DNA from: Leptodactylus fallax
Lineage: Eukaryota > Chordata > Amphibia > Anura > Leptodactylidae
Assembly (NCBI GenBank): GCA_947044405.1
Contig: CAMRHE010000012.1
Coordinates: 8,490,001-8,554,000, forward strand
Length of the DNA stretch: 64,000 nucleotides
Reading direction: 5' to 3'
Below are positions 23,164 through 34,672 of the stretch, piece after piece. The position numbers were made by a program, and so were the translations under genes. The notes under the pieces were generated by a model. It saw only the letters and a program-made list of their open reading frames with translations, had not been told where the DNA came from and made no database searches. Position 1 is the first letter of the stretch. Each line of letters opens with the position of its first letter.

Positions 23164-26100
23164 TGTCCTCCTGTGGCTTATATGTTGTAGTGGTAGTGGT
23201 TGCCATGCGGCACCACACCAAATAGAGTAGGGAACCGCTATACAGAAGTTGACACAAAGTACCTAGTTGGTTTATACACCTTGATCAAAATGTATACTAA
23301 GAATCTCATGTTAATTTTTGTAGATTTTGCTGAGAAGCATAGATCAATGTATACTACTGGGTTGCATGGTCCATATCTATTTTTCTAAAATCTTGGTGCA
23401 AAATAAAATGTTTACATATTCATTTTCCAACCAATTTACCATATTTCCTGTGACAGGCAGCCATTGCTTTGTTACTATAGATTACTGGAATGTACACGCA
23501 TTATCAATCATATCTGCCAAATGATCTAAGCATCCGTGGCTAGTTTTACACAATGAGGCTCCCACACTATACTAAGTTTCTACACACATAAGTGAATGTT
23601 AAGGTCTACTGAGATATTTCATTTTGTTCCTGTGAGGTATAGTGAAGAGAAACGTATAAAGACAGGCCTTGTGGAGTGCGCATTTCTAACGTCAGCCCCC
23701 CGGTGCTCTGTTACACTCCTCTTTCCATGTTCTCATTTTCAGTAGAATTGTTTAATTACAACTCACCCATCTCTCATGTCAATTTACATAAAAATAACAC
23801 AAAGAGGGAGGAGTGAGGGGAGAAGTGCTTTTATCTGGACGCTAACAAGTATTAGTCAGTCAACTTCAGGACACAAGGGCCACTGTTCCCATTCAGCGCT
23901 TTGTTTTAAATATTGCCTTGTTTTTTCTCAACAAACCATAGTGTGGCACTACACTGCACTCCGCTTCCAAACCGCAGCTGTCAATAAAGGGACTGTTTAC
24001 CCTATGAATATGCTGTGCAGAGTCAGTCTTCCCATGAAAATCAAGTCATTGACCTGACTACCAAGCCCCTTGTGAACCAAAGGGGGACTATAATTTTTCC
24101 CCCTTAGTTCTCACATGTTGTAAAAGTTCACTTGTTACCTAATACAAAATGCATTAATTCCTCCGATGTGAGCACACCATGAATGATTTAATTGTGAGCG
24201 ATTAGACATAGTTTTTCTTACTTTCAGGGGAAAAAAAAATAACTCTGGCTATAGTAAGAAATGTTTCCCTTAAAGTCTGCCTTAGCTTTATTATCTAATC
24301 AAGTGGAAGACAAAAGCTCTTTGTTCCCATTGGCCCATCCAGAGAGCAGCAATAAAACGTTTTCAAGATCTCCTCAATCTTTTGTTATCTAAAAGGGACT
24401 CGACCGTGGTGAATACATGTCACATACAAATATATATCAAAACAACAAGGGGAGGTTAGATACAAAGCTTCATCTTTTTTTGTCTTTCCTTCTTAAAAAA
24501 AAAAAAATCTGTTTTCCAGGAGGAAAGGAATCTGATAACAACATTACACAGTCACTTTGGAAAGATTTGCATCAAAAAGATTATACGTAGGTTTCAATTC
24601 AGGACTCTTCCCTGTGACCATAGAAACATTAGAAATGGTAGAAAATTCAGTCCACTGAACTTCAAATGACTTTATTAAAGTGTCACTAATCAGAATGAAA
24701 AGACACAAAGTTTTAGTGTTTGGGCTAACAAACCGAATAACCTTTAAAAGCCTAATGACCTTCTAAGAGCATTACTTTAAGGAAACCTTGTAGACCGCAA
24801 GCTAAATAAGAAATCCTTCTCCAAAAGATTAATCCCAAACAGATCACACACTGAGCCGAACTGAGCTTGTGAGAAAGATGCAAGGAACCTAGACCATTAT
24901 TAAACTCAATGTATACAAATGCACCATATGTACAGTATAATGAATCACTCTTGTCTGTGAAGGTTCAGACCTAACACAAGCAAGTATGAAGCACTGTCTG
25001 TTTCTTTATCAATTCATGACTAAGCCAACTGGTCACTCTAGTTTAGACATAGTAGGTTCATCTTGAGTACATTTGGCAAGATACATGGTACATACACTGG
25101 ACCTATCTAGCTTTTTAGAACTTGAGACAAACTGGCCCACAGGATAATAAAAGATGGTCATGCATTAGGTCAGTGATGGCCATACCTGCATTGTCGGCAA
25201 AACTGGCCATCCAATGTGTATGTAGGTCACCAGACTTTCAACTCATGACTAATTTTTGGGGAAAGTACAGGCAACCATGTTGGATTTCAACAGGCTCAAT
25301 CCTCTTGTTCTCAAGGAAAATCAAAAGGTGTCTGGTAGCAGACTACTCCCATGTCCACATTCAGAATACATGCAAGCTTGGTATAGTGAACACATGTCTA
25401 TTGAGTTCGGGAGGGATAGCTGTTGGCTGAATACTATCTAAAGTATATGGCTAGCTACCCAAAGTGTATAGCTAGCTATCTAAAGTGCATGGTCAGCCAA
25501 ACTCTGTCTGGTTTCTCATCCGTCCTTATCACTTTCACATACACAGAGTGCAGCTTAAAACTAAATCTTGCCAAGCAGAACAATACAGTTAATGGAAGCC
25601 AAATCTGACTGCAATAGACAAAATCTTTCCCATTCCAATGACAAAAGAAAGTGATGGGATTCACTGCCCCGGGGTCACAGGAAAGGTGAATGTCTTTGTT
25701 GAAGGGACTTTAAATATGTCATCATTAGAAAAAAAAATCATTATTATCAGTGAGTTTTTATGCAACAGACCAAATATTAATGCAAACTGAAGGAAAGTGA
25801 TATTAAAGAAAACTGTGCCTCTAGCATCTCTACATGAAATAATTGTTAAAATAGATGATGGTTGGGGTCTTCTTGAAAATAACAGGCCGTCCATCTTAAC
25901 GCCATGTTGCATTGTTCTGAGTGGAAACACCCATTACTGAATTAATATCTATTCGCTATGCATATTTCCAATCAAAGCAAGTTTCTGTCTGTGCCAAGAC
26001 TTCCATTTCACAGATTTTCATACTAAACCTAAAATGATTACAATGTAACTACAGGCGATCATGTAAAACAATCCAGATCCTAAACATGGTTCATTTGGGA

Positions 26101-26463
26101 ACATTCATCTGGTATAAGGTTGATTAAGGAGACCTGATACCTATGTTATTGTAAGACCATCACTCTAAGTGCCTTGCTGAGAGACCACTCCCTAAGTGAA
26201 GACAGTTTCAAGGACATCGGGAAGAAAGCAAAGCAACTGGTAAGAAAAACAGCTCAATTTAGCAAAACACCTGCTTTACTATACCACTTGCCTATGTCTA
26301 GCAGACGTGCAGATGATTTATATAGGCAGAATTTGGCCTTCAATATTTCACTTACCCACTCTATTGAACCTTTTGCTGGAATCTTGGAATATCTAAATAG
26401 GACTTTAGATGGCTGGCTCTCTTAACATGTCTGTTTTATTAAATATCTAAGGTCCTCGTGAAA
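23164..26463. other. intronic stretch, no gene recognised
   Basis: Mostly AT-rich, low in recognisable repeats between 23560 and 25100, so it is among the better candidates for conserved intronic sequence. At 25434-25496 three copies of a 21-bp unit (CTATCTAAAGTATATGGCTAG type) stand in tandem at the edge of a dispersed repeat. Open frame 26174-26425 shows no known domain. Confidence 0.45.
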
Positions 26464-26658
26464 TAATTCAGAAGCATCTTTTCTTATAACTATTTGTGAG
26501 TCCTCTGTTTCTCCTCCTAGAAATTTATGAATAAATTAATAACAGGGTCTTATTATTCCCCCTGACAACTGGTAATACCCAATTCATTCATAACTATTTT
26601 GGAGGAATAACAGAGGAATAGTATTACATGAAGTTATGAGAAAAGATGCTCCAAAATT
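26464..26658. repeat. inverted-repeat element, about 195 bp
   Basis: GAAGCATCTTTTCTTATAAC (from 26471) matches, on the other strand, GGAGCATCTTTTCTCATAAC (from about 26651). Core GGAGGAATAACAGAGGAATAG reappears at about 29842-29862 as GGAGGAATAACAGAGGGACAG, so it is a dispersed family. Confidence 0.6.
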
Positions 26659-27221
26659 GTTACAGTATGGATGTTAAATATCCTGAGTTACAATATTCAT
26701 GTATATGAGACATAAGGAGTTAAGTACACACTACTACTATTATGTTACACAAGGATATGTCATTGGTATGTATAACTACTGTATATTAGAAATTTCCATA
26801 CATAGTGTCAAGGACATCGAAGTATCTAAAACACACCTACAATATTGGTATAAATGATTCATAATGTCAGAGATGAGGAGACATATGAAGGCACATATGG
26901 GCCACACAGAGAGGATTGACTTCTAACAAGACACTTGAAGATTAATGCATGAACACTGATATACCGATGCACCTATTCTGTATTTTCCCTGCATCTACCT
27001 TTAAAAATTATTTCAATAAATATACAGCTTTTAATAAGAAACTGTGAGTCCTACTGATATACCCCATATGTCACATGTGGGTAAGCACTGCAACCAACAT
27101 CATTATTTTTTTCAGTGGGGAATACAGTTATTCAGGAGAAGTGACAAGTTCTCTTTAAGACATATAAGTAAATGATGAACTATTTCCTATATATAGGTTT
27201 GTGAACAGACATGAGAAATGA

Positions 27222-27270
27222 AATATATATATTATATATATATATATATTTATATATAGATAGATAGATC

Positions 27271-27302
<32 letters not shown>
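27222..27302. repeat. (TA)n(GATA)n microsatellite
   Basis: TA-rich run to 27256 then GATA units with one GATC, ending near 27301. Confidence 0.93.
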
Positions 27303-28999
27303 CATGTGTCTAGCATGTTTAATCTTCTTGAACAGGGAAAGATCAAATACTGTGCAAAACATCTCAACAAAATAGCAGAAGGTCTTATCCATCCAGGAAA
27401 TAGGATGTTAAATAAGTAGCTGTAATCTGGTAAGGGTGGGGTCCTCTGAAATAGGAAGATATACTTTATATTGATGAAGCCTGTCTTACATTCTTTTCTA
27501 AACAGGCCTGGATAACTTACAGTTACCAAGAACAGCATAGGGGAACGTGTTCATAGTTATTACACATAATGGTGAACTACGGTACTTATGAGATCAATGC
27601 AAGAACTGTTCCAAAAACTTTGTATGAGCAAATTACAATAAAATGAGTTTGATCAGTGACTTACTGAGTGATGGTCGATACGTCTTGTGGTAGGAATTAG
27701 AAAGAGCATTTAGAGAAACAGAAAGGGTCTGGTAAAACGATTAATGGGAGGCTTGTAATGCATGGATTTCAGTAGGAAATTAAAGAAAGACAACTTGGAT
27801 ATCATTCAAATTGGGAGGATTTTTTCCATTACATTGAGCCAGATAAGATCCAGCAGCCTAAAGCACAAACAGGCGAGGAGCGAACACTGGAGACAAGAGA
27901 AGATTTTGCATCTGATACTTTGAAATCATAAATAATCCACATCGATAATGACACAGCCAAGCTGTGAAAGAGATCACTTCCTCACACATAAAAATAGACT
28001 TTCCTACAAGTCACAGTAGTGGAGGGTCAAGAACCAAACACCGAGTTTTATGTCAATTTGGGGAACTTCAATAGGAACACGACTTACATTATGTTCCATC
28101 TTTTGTCTTTTAGATGCTTCCCATGAGATGCTACTTCTATGCCAACTCCAAGGTATAATTATTTAACATGCACCAAGCATTTACGCAGACATATAATTCT
28201 TGCAAATTTGGCAAACCGGTACTGGAAATCATGTGGTTTTGGATGCTCTATGGAAAACAAAGGCAGATCTTTATTCCTTGACAAAAAAGAAAGACTCTGC
28301 TCAAGTTCTCAACACGTCTCGAAATATCATTGATCAACATCATGAATCAATTACACTTCTGACAACACAGCAAGAGTCAACCAAAAAAAGATACTTTCAA
28401 AGCGCCTACATTTCTCAATGTTATAAAATACTAAAGTAATGCATTTTTAACACAGAAATAATAGATAAAGGGAAACATCTGTGAAATAATAGTTTCACCT
28501 GATGGAAAATACAGATAGAGCTCCCGCTACACTACTATTGCCATTCATACATGTCAGGGGTGGGCGAAATATTGAAGACATTAAACGGTCCATACATAAC
28601 CAATTGGAAACATAGGAGGAACGGGTAACATTCATAGTAACTTATAAAAACAAAACCACACAATAGGATCAAATATCAATACTTTGCTCAACAATACACT
28701 AATATATACACAACATCTCATAGGTGTGCCATCTTAAAACCACAAAAGAGAGACAGTGGTTCCCTCTATTAAATCCATAGACCACAATGTAATATGTGTA
28801 TTATCATTACATATAACAAGACACCATATAATTCAGTCCAAAGTCAATGTTTGCCAATGTAGAAAGGAAACAACAGCCTCAACACTCACATTTTGCAAAT
28901 GTTTTAGATAGTGGGGTTCTCATCTGTCTGTTTAAATGTGCTAGTCAATAATGTTCGCTTCCATTGGGTGGCTGTGCTGTTTGAACTGAGGTCTGTAAG
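27303..28999. other. intronic stretch, no gene recognised
   Basis: No repeat signature recognised between 27560 and 28550 and no coding signal; the plus-strand frames at 28139-28439 are short and without domain. Confidence 0.45.
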
Positions 29000-29003
29000 T
29001 TAA

Positions 29004-29495
29004 AGGGGTAGTCTGGGATAAAATGGAATTACTACACTAATCTAAATACTGAGCAGGCGTCAGTAGCCACCTCTGGCCTTCAAACATGCCGGAAGAGTCA
29101 AAGAAGAGGAGGAGCCGTCCTGCAGAAGGGAAGTGCGGACAAGAAGACACATAAGTATGATGTGGTGGAGGGAGACTGAGTTAGTTAGTTGGGAAGGGTT
29201 AATAGTGGATGGGATAGCTAGGGAGACAGGGAGGGGGTGTGAGGGAGTGAGAGAAGAAGGGGGGCGTGAGAGGGAGGTAGTGTGAGTCAGCCTACAACTA
29301 CCATGATGCATTGCATTAGTTAAGACAGCAGGAAGCTACACCATGTAAACAAATGCAGAGGATGCCAGGAGTTCCCAGAGAAACCCAGAAATCACTCAAA
29401 ACACTGCTAAATGCATTTGGTTGCACTTATTAACCCATTAATAGCACTAACAGACCTTTTTTAAAAACAAATATTTTTTTGCCTAGAAAACCCCT
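29004..29495. mobile_element. T2-type MITE, 492 bp, with GA-rich core
   Basis: TTAA at 29000-29003 and 29496-29499. Ends AGGGGTAGTCTGGGATAAAA and, opposite strand, AGGGGTTTTCTAGGCAAAAA. The core (29090-29290) is purine-rich with GGGAG/GTGAG motifs. Confidence 0.82.
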
Positions 29496-29499
29496 TTAA

Positions 29500-30343
29500 T
29501 ATATCTGTAAACCAGAAGAATTATATGGACATAAATAAATAAAAGTCCAGTAGCACATTTCTATGCACTTTCTTTAAAAATGACCTGTTCCTCTGTTAAT
29601 CCTAAAAATGACATCTGTGTGTATGCCATCTGTGTGCTGGGTTTTTCCCGGATAGCACACTGACCCATTAAATTCTATCGGCCCATACACATGACCGTGA
29701 ATTACACGACAGTCCAGGCTGCAAAATATGGAACAGGTCCTATTCCTGTCCTATTAGTGCTGATACAGTCAGGATGTGTAGGGACACACCTCTTTGACAA
29801 GGGTAATGATAATACCCAGTTGTCAAGTATCCATATATTTCTAGGAGGAATAACAGAGGGACAGCATATAGTTTTAAGGAAAAATGTTCATCAGCAAAGA
29901 TCAACAAATTTTACTTGTCTGGAAAAACCTTCTAATTGTCCAGGTCTCATTGTACATCAGAAGTCTGGGTACTTATTAGAATCTACACCAGTCCTAATAT
30001 TTGTAGGTAGTTTGTGGTATTACTGGGAATTTTAGTTATTAACAGCTGTGTATAGTATGCAGCAGAACGTCTGGTGTTAATTTTCTCTGTAAATCTGCCA
30101 AAATATATGTATGCCTATGTGCATATTTAACAGGCATATGTTTAAGCAAACAATAATTAGCAGTCATACTGCACATAAATAAATGATAAAAAAAAAAAAA
30201 AAAGATTTCATATGAAGGTATGTTTAACTGGAAGACTGAAAAGTGCTGAAACCTGGTCCATATGTGGTCTCTGGCATGAAAAGGAGAGATTATTAACCAT
30301 ATATGAGATGGGCAAATCCCAAATACTATGGAAAAAGGACGTA

Positions 30344-30384
<41 letters not shown>

Positions 30385-32096
30385 GACAATTCAGCATTCA
30401 ACAATTTTGTTGTGCTCCTATAATGGAGCAGAACAATGGAATGTTATGAAAGCCTAACCTTCTCTCTCAACCTGTAGTACGCGTACCCCAGGGGTAAACC
30501 ACGCAGTACCAGTATTCTGGAAGTGGCAAATTTTGCAACTGCTCAGGTTCTGACTCACAGTAATTCAACTAAAAGGTGGTATAAACTTAGACTAGACAGG
30601 TTAAAGATATGCCAGAGTGCCACAGTAATAAATCTGGGCTCACTGTATACTGAGTATATACTCTGTATAAGTATATATATAATACATATATATTTTGTTG
30701 CAGTGTTGAATCCATGAAGGATAACAACCCTGCCTGAAGAACCATTATTGATTTATAATGGGTCAGTTGAGTTTCCCTCATGTTGGACATGTATGTCATT
30801 TTACGGAAATTATGACTGAATCTGAGACAGAGGTTCCATAGATGTGAATATAGCCTTAGTTAACAACTTCTGGTGTACACTACAACTTTTTCTTTCAGGA
30901 TCTCATGGAAAACTTCATATTTAGTTCACACAATGATTGCATCCTGAAGCATTTATAAGGTGTCAGACACTAAAGTTCTCTATCACACAGCAATATTTCG
31001 GTATGCATCTTATGTCAGTACTTGTAAACAAAAACCAGAAGTGGAACCTACAAAAAGAAAAAAAAAAGTATGATGGTTTTAAAATGTTCCCATATTTTAG
31101 ACTCACTTCTAGTTTTGGCTTATATATACTAAGGCTAAATCATGGCCAAATTTCCACCATATGAAAGTGGGCAAAAGTGTTAGTGAACTTTTCCTTAATC
31201 CTATACTCTTCACAGTCCATAGAAATGTGCAATAGCTAGGAATAGATACATCATGCATTTCGAGACGTTCATGTGCTCTAACCACACTCTATTAAATCTA
31301 GTTTATAATTATAACTAATCTGTCTGCACAAAGTAAAATTAGCAATACAATAAAGCAATACTGTTTAGTTAAAAAATAAAGGAAAAAAGTAGCAATAAAA
31401 CAGCACATCTTGTCTCTATGACAGTGAATACTCCGCCATAACATAATACCACAGACTATTTGCTTGTGCTAATTTTAGAGTAATTGTTTCGACAGCAGAG
31501 TGTTTTCTTTTTTGGAAATAGTAGAGTGCACTTCATATAATCATGCATGAACTTACCGCATGTGCCTTGTCAGGACTATAATGGTAACATGCAGAGATTG
31601 TTCAGTGCCAGTCAAACTCTCTGCTGGGGTTTATTTCACGCAGCGGGTGTGGCTGACAAAGCCAAGTATTCAACTATCACTTATTTTTTTTTATTGCAGA
31701 TGTTAAATGCCCATGACATATCATATGTCTTTTCATCATGTACAAAGAAATGTCTGTTCCACTAATCAAAGTTAGATGCAGCAATTCTGAATATAAAAAT
31801 TATAAAGGGAAAGCTCAGAAGCTTAAAGATCTAAAAAGATATTTTGTCTATTATCCATAAAAACCTGATGTCACCTGCACTTTGCGTACCAAGATATGGG
31901 TGCATTTAGTGCTCAGGAGTCAGACAAGGAAATCTATTTCTAGGGACTCTAGATACAAGCAACCAGCATATACAGAAATCCGTAGAACAGGCTAAATCCA
32001 TGAAACAAATTCAGGTCTTAACTGCATCGATGATAACTGGCAGTATTACTAAACTACAAAGATGAAGTAATGACCTTTATACTAAGAGGACACAAA
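29500..32096. other. intronic stretch, mostly unannotated, with microsatellite and repeat scraps
   Basis: 29595-29720 looks like a piece of a MITE (GGCCCATACACATGACCGTG). 29800-29890 is a piece of the family at 26464. A poly-A tract lies at 30187-30203. Nothing coding was recognised. Confidence 0.45.
30346..30379. repeat. (TA)n microsatellite
   Basis: About seventeen TA units. Confidence 0.93.
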
Positions 32097-32332
32097 GTCA
32101 TATGTAAATTAACTTAAGTAGCGGAAGAAGCTTCAGCCTAGTCAGGCTGTCCCCTTGCTAATAAAATATCCTGGGCATGATTGACGTCTCTCTCGTGCCA
32201 TCAGGAAGTGAAGGGACGGTGAGGGAGATGTCAATCATGCCCATGAGGTGTGACTAGCAAGTGGACAGTGTGACTAGGCTGAATCTGCTTCCCACCCTCC
32301 ATGACAACTTAGGATAATTTACATATGACTTT
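32097..32332. mobile_element. foldback MITE, 236 bp, arms over 100 bp
   Basis: AGTCATATGTAAATTA at 32097 is mirrored by TAATTTACATATGACT ending near 32330. Inward pairing continues through TTCAGCCTAGTCA, CTGTCC, CTTGCTA and GGGCATGATTGACGTCTC against GAGATGTCAATCATGCCC, nearly to the centre at about 32205. The RNA would form one long hairpin. Confidence 0.85.
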
Positions 32333-33034
32333 TTAGGTCTTCAAACATTCATAACTTCAGACTGATGCAACAGAAAGATTACAGAGGAGCACCAATGGAA
32401 AGAGAATTACAAGATCCTGCACAAGATGGAGCCAGTTTATGGCGGAAAAAACACCGGTTCCCTTTAAAAATGAAAGTTTATTGACTATAATGGAGAGTGA
32501 GCATATATGCACTACCAGCCTCCACCAGGAATACAGACAGAGTATTTGCTTTCTCTGCTATTGGTGAGATCCCAACAGCTAGGCTCCCACAGATCAGAAG
32601 TCTTTGATGTCCACAGATCAGAAGTCTATTTTTAACAATGTGCTAGTTTCCGAGAAGGAGTTGTCTGGGTTAGAAATGTAATTTTACTCTATTTGGGGCA
32701 CTCATTGATCAAATAGAAATGAAAATGGTTGCAAAGAGTGTTCCCAAAAAACAGAGGACCTGGCACATTCATGGTTTGGGTTCAGATTTTTTGCTTTATC
32801 ATAAAAACAGAAAAATTGAATGCAAGCTGGGGACAGGTTTGCTACATGATGGGCACTGAGGGCACTCATCATTGTGTACATAATTTTACGGGGCAAAATT
32901 GTGTTGTCATTTGTCATTTCTGATGGAGACTCCTACTTCCCCTGAACAGAACTTGCCGGCTTTGAGTTCCACAATAATTATAGTTTATTGCGGGGTTCCA
33001 AATAATCAGTTTATCGTCTAGACACCATACTATA

Positions 33035-33402
33035 CAGGTGCAGCTCAATAAATTAGAATATCTTTGAAACATTTATTTATTTCAGTAATTAAGTTTAAAA
33101 AGTGACCTCCTATATTTTCTAGATTCTTTACACGCAGAGTGTTCTATTTCAAGTGTTTTATTTCTGTAAATGTTGATTATGGATTACAGGTAATGAAAAC
33201 CCAAATCTAAGAAAATTAGAATATTGTAGAAAAGTTCAGTATTGTAAATTCAGTGTGTCACCTGCCAAGGTTTCCTAAGCCTTTAAATGGCCCCTCAGTC
33301 TGGTTCAGTAGGACACACAATCATGGAAGACGCTGATTATGAATTGTATTACTGAAATGAATGAACGTTTCAAAGATATTCTAATTTATTCAGATGCACC
33401 TG
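33035..33402. mobile_element. Tc1/mariner-type MITE, 368 bp
   Basis: TA at 33033-33034 and 33403-33404. Ends CAGGTGCAGCTCAATAAATT and, opposite strand, CAGGTGCATCTGAATAAATT, continuing AGAATATCTTTGAAAC and CATTTCAGTAAT on both arms. The sequence is that of a well-spread Tc1-like family with the whole transposase deleted. Confidence 0.85.
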
Positions 33403-33404
33403 TA

Positions 33405-34535
33405 TATCTAGCTATCTAAGCTGGTAGTGGTAGTATATATCATGTACTGTATTACGCTTGGGTATAACAATGGCACAGCCGAGCAGTATACCACATTTCA
33501 CAGCCGCTTTGTGCCCCTAGCAGAAAAGAATATTTAGTTAATAATTAACCCTTCTCCATCAGAAAACAGACATGCTAACTGTCCTAATTAATCAATGTCT
33601 ATAGAGATCACAAGAGAGAATCTGCAGCCTTCTTTTATTTCATTCCTCGCCCTTCTCTTCCAGTGTCAAGCGTTCATTGTGATCAACTATGCAGATTGCT
33701 GCCTCTCTATTCAGCAATGTAAAGTGATTGAACATTGCGAGACTGCCGAAAAGGATTCACACTATTAAAAGATTGGCTTGTGTGAAGCTTTCTGGCATGC
33801 TGCACTGCTAAGCAACCACTTCTTTAATGAGTCTTAAAAGTATATTTATGGATGAGCATTGTACAGAGCTACACAGAGAGCTGAGGAGACCTCACCACCA
33901 TGTAACAATCTATAGGACTGCATCAGCTATTGAAGCCTGTTATCCCACAAGCAATCCAGTGAAACTGAAAGAGAGGGGGTCTAAACGTCTTTTCTTTTTA
34001 TGAATAAACCTGTATAGTCACAAAATAAAAACCAGTCATTAATTAATGTAAACTTTTTCCGGATCTCAGGATGCAAATAAACTATATTGAATATGTGAAT
34101 CTTGCTAAGTATTCAGGAGCTTATAAAGAAATAAATAGGATACATTACAGAAGATCTCCCTGGCATTCATGGCAACAAAAATATAAACCTCCATTACCAC
34201 AAGGGGTAGTCTCACCATTAAATATCATATTCATTGTATAGATCATGAAAACAAACAATATACGGTATATACTGTTACAAAAAACAATGTAGTGAAGCAT
34301 TATGACATGTATTTACATTGTATGGTGCCACCTGGTGTTCAAAGCGTTTAGCAATGTGGACATCCATCTAATGACCTGAGTGCTGGTGGACACACATGCT
34401 TAGTCACTTACACCACAGCCAGATCCCCTATATAGTGATCCCCTGTTCACTGCTGAAATAGTTTTCTGCCCTGCTTGTCAGGAAGGAGCAGCACCATTAA
34501 AGAAGACTCTTTCTGCAGGAATGTGATAGTAGTAT
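33405..34535. other. intronic stretch, possibly conserved, no gene
   Basis: 33490-34010 has no transposon-like ends, is of higher complexity than its surroundings and includes TTCATTGTGATCAACT and AAGTGATTGAACATTG. It could be a conserved non-coding element, but that needs alignment. No coding signal. Confidence 0.35.
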
Positions 34536-34672
34536 AATGTTGTACCGTGTTAGCCATAGAAAGTAGCGGAAGAGTGAAGAAATCAGGCGATACCTTTTAG
34601 AGGCTAACTGAGTATATTTGATGGTGAGCTTTCGAGAGTACTAGCTCCCTTCATCAGACATAGTGTTAGAGA
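34536..34672. repeat. dispersed vertebrate repeat (GCTTTCGAGA type)
   Basis: Contains ACCGTGTTAGCCATAGAAAG, GATACCTTTTAGAGGCTAAC and GCTTTCGAGAGTACTAGCTC then CTTCATCAGACATAG, a combination seen widely in vertebrate genomes as part of a retroposon. I cannot name the family. Confidence 0.55.

Noticed and set aside
27155..27538. Minus-strand frame of 127 codons with a hydrophobic run
   Set aside because: The apparent membrane segment and the SIYLSIYLSIYL repeat come from the (TA)n(GATA)n microsatellite.
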